Shown: piece by piece, positions 6,601 to 6,895 of the stretch | Position numbering within the stretch: position 1 is the first letter of the stretch | Layout: each line of letters opens with the position of its first letter | Assembly (NCBI GenBank): GCA_046498185.1 | Contig: JAWOBE010000130.1 | Location: 1 to 6,895 of the forward strand | From: CAYXDR01 sp046498185 | GTDB taxonomy: Bacteria > Desulfobacterota > DSM-4660 > Desulfatiglandales > Desulfatiglandaceae | DNA length: 6,895 nucleotides | Direction of reading: 5' to 3' | Program-made: the position numbers and the translations under genes | Notes under the pieces: model-generated | Told to the model about the DNA's origin: nothing | What the model saw: only the letters and a program-made list of their open reading frames with translations | The model's database searches: none

Positions 6601-6630
6601 TTTAGGGCTCTTAGCGGATTCAAAGGCCAT
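3535..6630 (-). CDS. Sacsin-like GHKL ATPase, N-terminal fragment ending inside the insertion sequence
   Basis: This 1031-codon ORF holds residues 1-1007 of the interrupted protein plus 24 residues encoded by the insertion sequence before a TGA at 3537-3535. The GHKL ATP-binding fold is clear. The N box FELVQNAEDN covers E52, N56 and D59; a G1-like segment VENNETGF ends near residue 96; and GYIGEKGIGFKSVFRVT (117-133) carries the glycine-rich G2 lid. GLPFLINADFLVVSSRE (307-323) is another hallmark of sacsin-type proteins. This is the HATPase family shared with Hsp90 and sacsin, and no histidine-kinase dimerisation domain is seen. Residues 350-1007 are not assignable by eye. The start at 6630 has GGAGGTGA six bases upstream and overlaps the previous gene by 11 bp, so translation is probably coupled. 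The ATPase core may fold alone, but the C-terminal third is lost from this polypeptide. Confidence 0.88.
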   Translation of the reverse strand: MAFESAKSPKDLIRAIREQYTGMKLWPRQNLNRAIETLAVDLYGENIHFIFELVQNAEDNSYLEGTRPTLIFRVHEEKSDGGMKACLIVENNETGFEKKHVEALCQVKQTTKKKAEGYIGEKGIGFKSVFRVTSCPSVHSNGYHFALPQNEKETGLGYIVPVEISEPPEDLNREGTTIVLPLDKKNSIDRVDSALREIAPETILFLSKLEAIEIDVSLSTEAYAISIKKSADHAPLVKLIQLKNPDEILRTSHYWLISKSFEKPAHIENEKRLEITSREISVAIPLDADVENPDKLFAYLPVWKKTGLPFLINADFLVVSSREGIHKEENWNLWLRDCIAPAYTEAFLSCVRNRSLSVSVRAQAYASIPMQSHQDFLDPVVDDIHARFRNENCILTYPSGRLATPGECRLIPKLVVRELFGEHKVLPAPIGKAFSFVHPKIESRYKDKLAKIAVPRFTEEDTVACLKDTAWLKHQTDEWFIRLYRYCMDFKKETLRDLKIVPAVVIGRKRRRRLLSSAEHPIYFQIGSEEKQIISDIPYWLRVSKPIAFVKKSFHRLLEKQSDEKRIRSWMTEELGLHTFTASAYCFDVLDYLKEQQDSINNGQLIQATEFIIKYADDNFDWKALPIILSDGRRTTLDEIRNQEESDNANCLPPSVKTVVVPETYDLYAGWQYIWVNEDDRQHFYSLSDCYPKDVIEGLVRLKVVDIFPEFRKQISKFPRITVCKIKVCQRSPSSFRNPDYQFSQAILKWLASEKACRPTEWPEYKYAFSGPHDPDWQWVLDLKYYTQDGEAYHVQTGPYQFESSYSEVIRQLRTIAWLPTTKGLVPPSHAFIPTTDAKEILGDTVPYFEGDLSPDMLKALEVNTEISVETLTKRLDMCREDQTMDPQLPKRIYHQIALRTNGKDTHGLRERFRRNRLVFLPNRTGQSPWCSSEECLWRDANKIFGEAFGYLEGEYPKLEDFFVGTLDVKKDADTQSYARRWLQLQEEPPSAGKPHRDGIETLYREISPTTQLRLECEVFFSGAIDTPGDF
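3590..3607 (-). repeat. Right terminal inverted repeat of the IS
   Basis: This is the inverted copy of the left end. The stop codon of the restored transposase frame (TAG, 3603-3605) lies inside it, so coding sequence runs to within 2 bp of the element's edge. Confidence 0.92.
3608..3611. repeat. Target-site duplication CTAA, right copy
   Basis: CTAA directly follows the right inverted repeat. Keeping just one of the two copies restores the reading frame of the host gene. Confidence 0.92.
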
Positions 6631-6895
6631 TGTTCACCTCCGCTCTGAGTACTCCCCACGCTATGGGCTCGGCGTGGATGTCCGCTTTCTCAAGCCCGGA
6701 AAGGATCTCTCCACGGCGGCGCTCGTAGTCAGCAACGGCCGTGCTTATTTGAGACTGTCGCATGCGGCGGATCTTCTCGTCTATGGCGTTTTGAAGTTGT
6801 TCTTCAAGCAACCGGATTCTGGCTTGATGACTCGTATCCAGACTTCGCAGGAGATGCTTAGCTAGTGCACGTGTCTTCTCGTGGTGAGCTTCCCT
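6620..6895 (-). CDS. C-terminus of a probable SNF2-type helicase (starts outside the window)
   Basis: An open frame of 91 codons enters from the right edge and ends with TGA at 6622-6620, overlapping the sacsin-like start by 11 bp. The sequence is highly charged and predicted coiled coil (LLEEQLQNAIDEKIRRMRQS, then ISTAVADYERRRGEILSGLE), closing with ADIHAEPIAWGVLRAEV. Helices of this kind followed by a short DIH…GVL-type strand remind me of the C-termini of SNF2/RapA-like helicases in defence islands. No helicase motif lies in the visible part, so the assignment rests on tail resemblance and on context. It could be another coiled-coil-ended protein. Overlap with the next gene and the strong internal ribosome-binding site indicate one operon. 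Confidence 0.55.
   Translation of the reverse strand, partial: REAHHEKTRALAKHLLRSLDTSHQARIRLLEEQLQNAIDEKIRRMRQSQISTAVADYERRRGEILSGLEKADIHAEPIAWGVLRAEVNNGL
6634..6641 (-). promoter_or_regulatory. Ribosome-binding site of the sacsin-like ATPase gene
   Basis: The minus strand reads GGAGGTGA inside the 3' end of the upstream gene. Its GGAGG core is six bases from the ATG at 6630-6628. It is near-perfectly complementary to the 16S tail and fixes the start. The upstream stop lies 8 bp inside the new gene, favouring coupled translation. Confidence 0.8.

Larger units (their letters stand above)
530..6630 (-). pseudogene. Sacsin-like GHKL ATPase gene with C-terminal HNH-like module, interrupted by an IS701-family element
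   Basis: This is the ancestral single gene formed by the two flanking minus-strand ORFs. Deleting the insertion sequence (2095-3607) and one CTAA duplication joins codon 1007 (Ile, 3612-3610) directly to the Arg codon at 2092-2090 in the same frame. The result is one 1527-residue protein with no other stop or frameshift. The reconstructed order is: sacsin-type ATPase (about 30-220), sacsin-like middle region containing GLPFLINADF, a long region of unknown fold spanning the insertion point, a Ser/Pro/charge-rich linker (about 1245-1400), and an HNH-like zinc module (about 1415-1470). From memory, large bacterial proteins with this architecture occur in restriction and defence islands. The intact protein was presumably an ATP-dependent cytoplasmic factor working with its neighbours; its precise role is unknown. 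The single clean lesion argues that the insertion is recent. Confidence 0.9.

Noticed and set aside
1..6895. CRISPR arrays, tRNA or rRNA genes, toxin-antitoxin pairs
   Set aside because: I saw no regularly spaced repeats, no cloverleaf-like sequences, no rRNA motifs, and no small paired genes with ribosome-binding sites.

Overview
This is a bacterial accessory region, and everything except one insertion sequence reads on the minus strand. The genes have strong Shine-Dalgarno sites (GGAGGTGA, GAGGGAG) and overlapping neighbours. The content is that of a defence or restriction island: a helicase-like C-terminus, a very large sacsin-type GHKL ATPase, and the first part of a type I DNA methyltransferase (HsdM). 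The host cannot be named from this window. A Gram-negative, possibly proteobacterial or Desulfobacterota-like, host is only an impression.

Layout in minus-strand transcription order. (1) 6895-6620 is the last 91 residues of a charged, coiled-coil protein whose ending resembles SNF2-family helicases. It overlaps the next gene by 11 bp. (2) From 6630 runs a sacsin-like ATPase gene that should be 1527 codons long but is cut in two by an insertion sequence. The N-terminal 1007 codons lie at 6630-3610 and the C-terminal 520 codons at 2092-533, followed by the stop at 530. (3) 529-288 is a 242-bp gap with a small hairpin and an operator-like palindrome. (4) 287-1 is the N-terminus of HsdM, running off the window.

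The insertion sequence (2095-3607, 1513 bp) is an IS701-family element on the plus strand. It has 18-bp imperfect terminal inverted repeats (13 perfect outer bases) and a 4-bp CTAA target duplication, which fits the YTAR target of this family. Removing the element and one CTAA copy joins the two host ORFs exactly in frame (…YREI|RKAL…), so the insertion is the only visible lesion. The element gives the N-terminal fragment a stop codon and the C-terminal fragment a start codon with a weak AGGA site, so both halves could still be translated.

The element has a near-consensus promoter. Its predicted transcript start lies just past the left arm of an 8-bp hairpin that would bury the transposase ribosome-binding site in read-through transcripts. 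This layout matches the fold-back control known from IS10 and IS50. The transposase itself is out of frame near its end: an A7 run at 3422-3428 displaces the last 58 family-typical codons into the +1 frame.

The helicase-like protein, sacsin-like ATPase with a C-terminal HNH-like zinc module, and type I methyltransferase together are a plausible multi-gene anti-phage locus, here apparently inactivated or split by a transposon. That function is inferred from gene content, not shown by the sequence.
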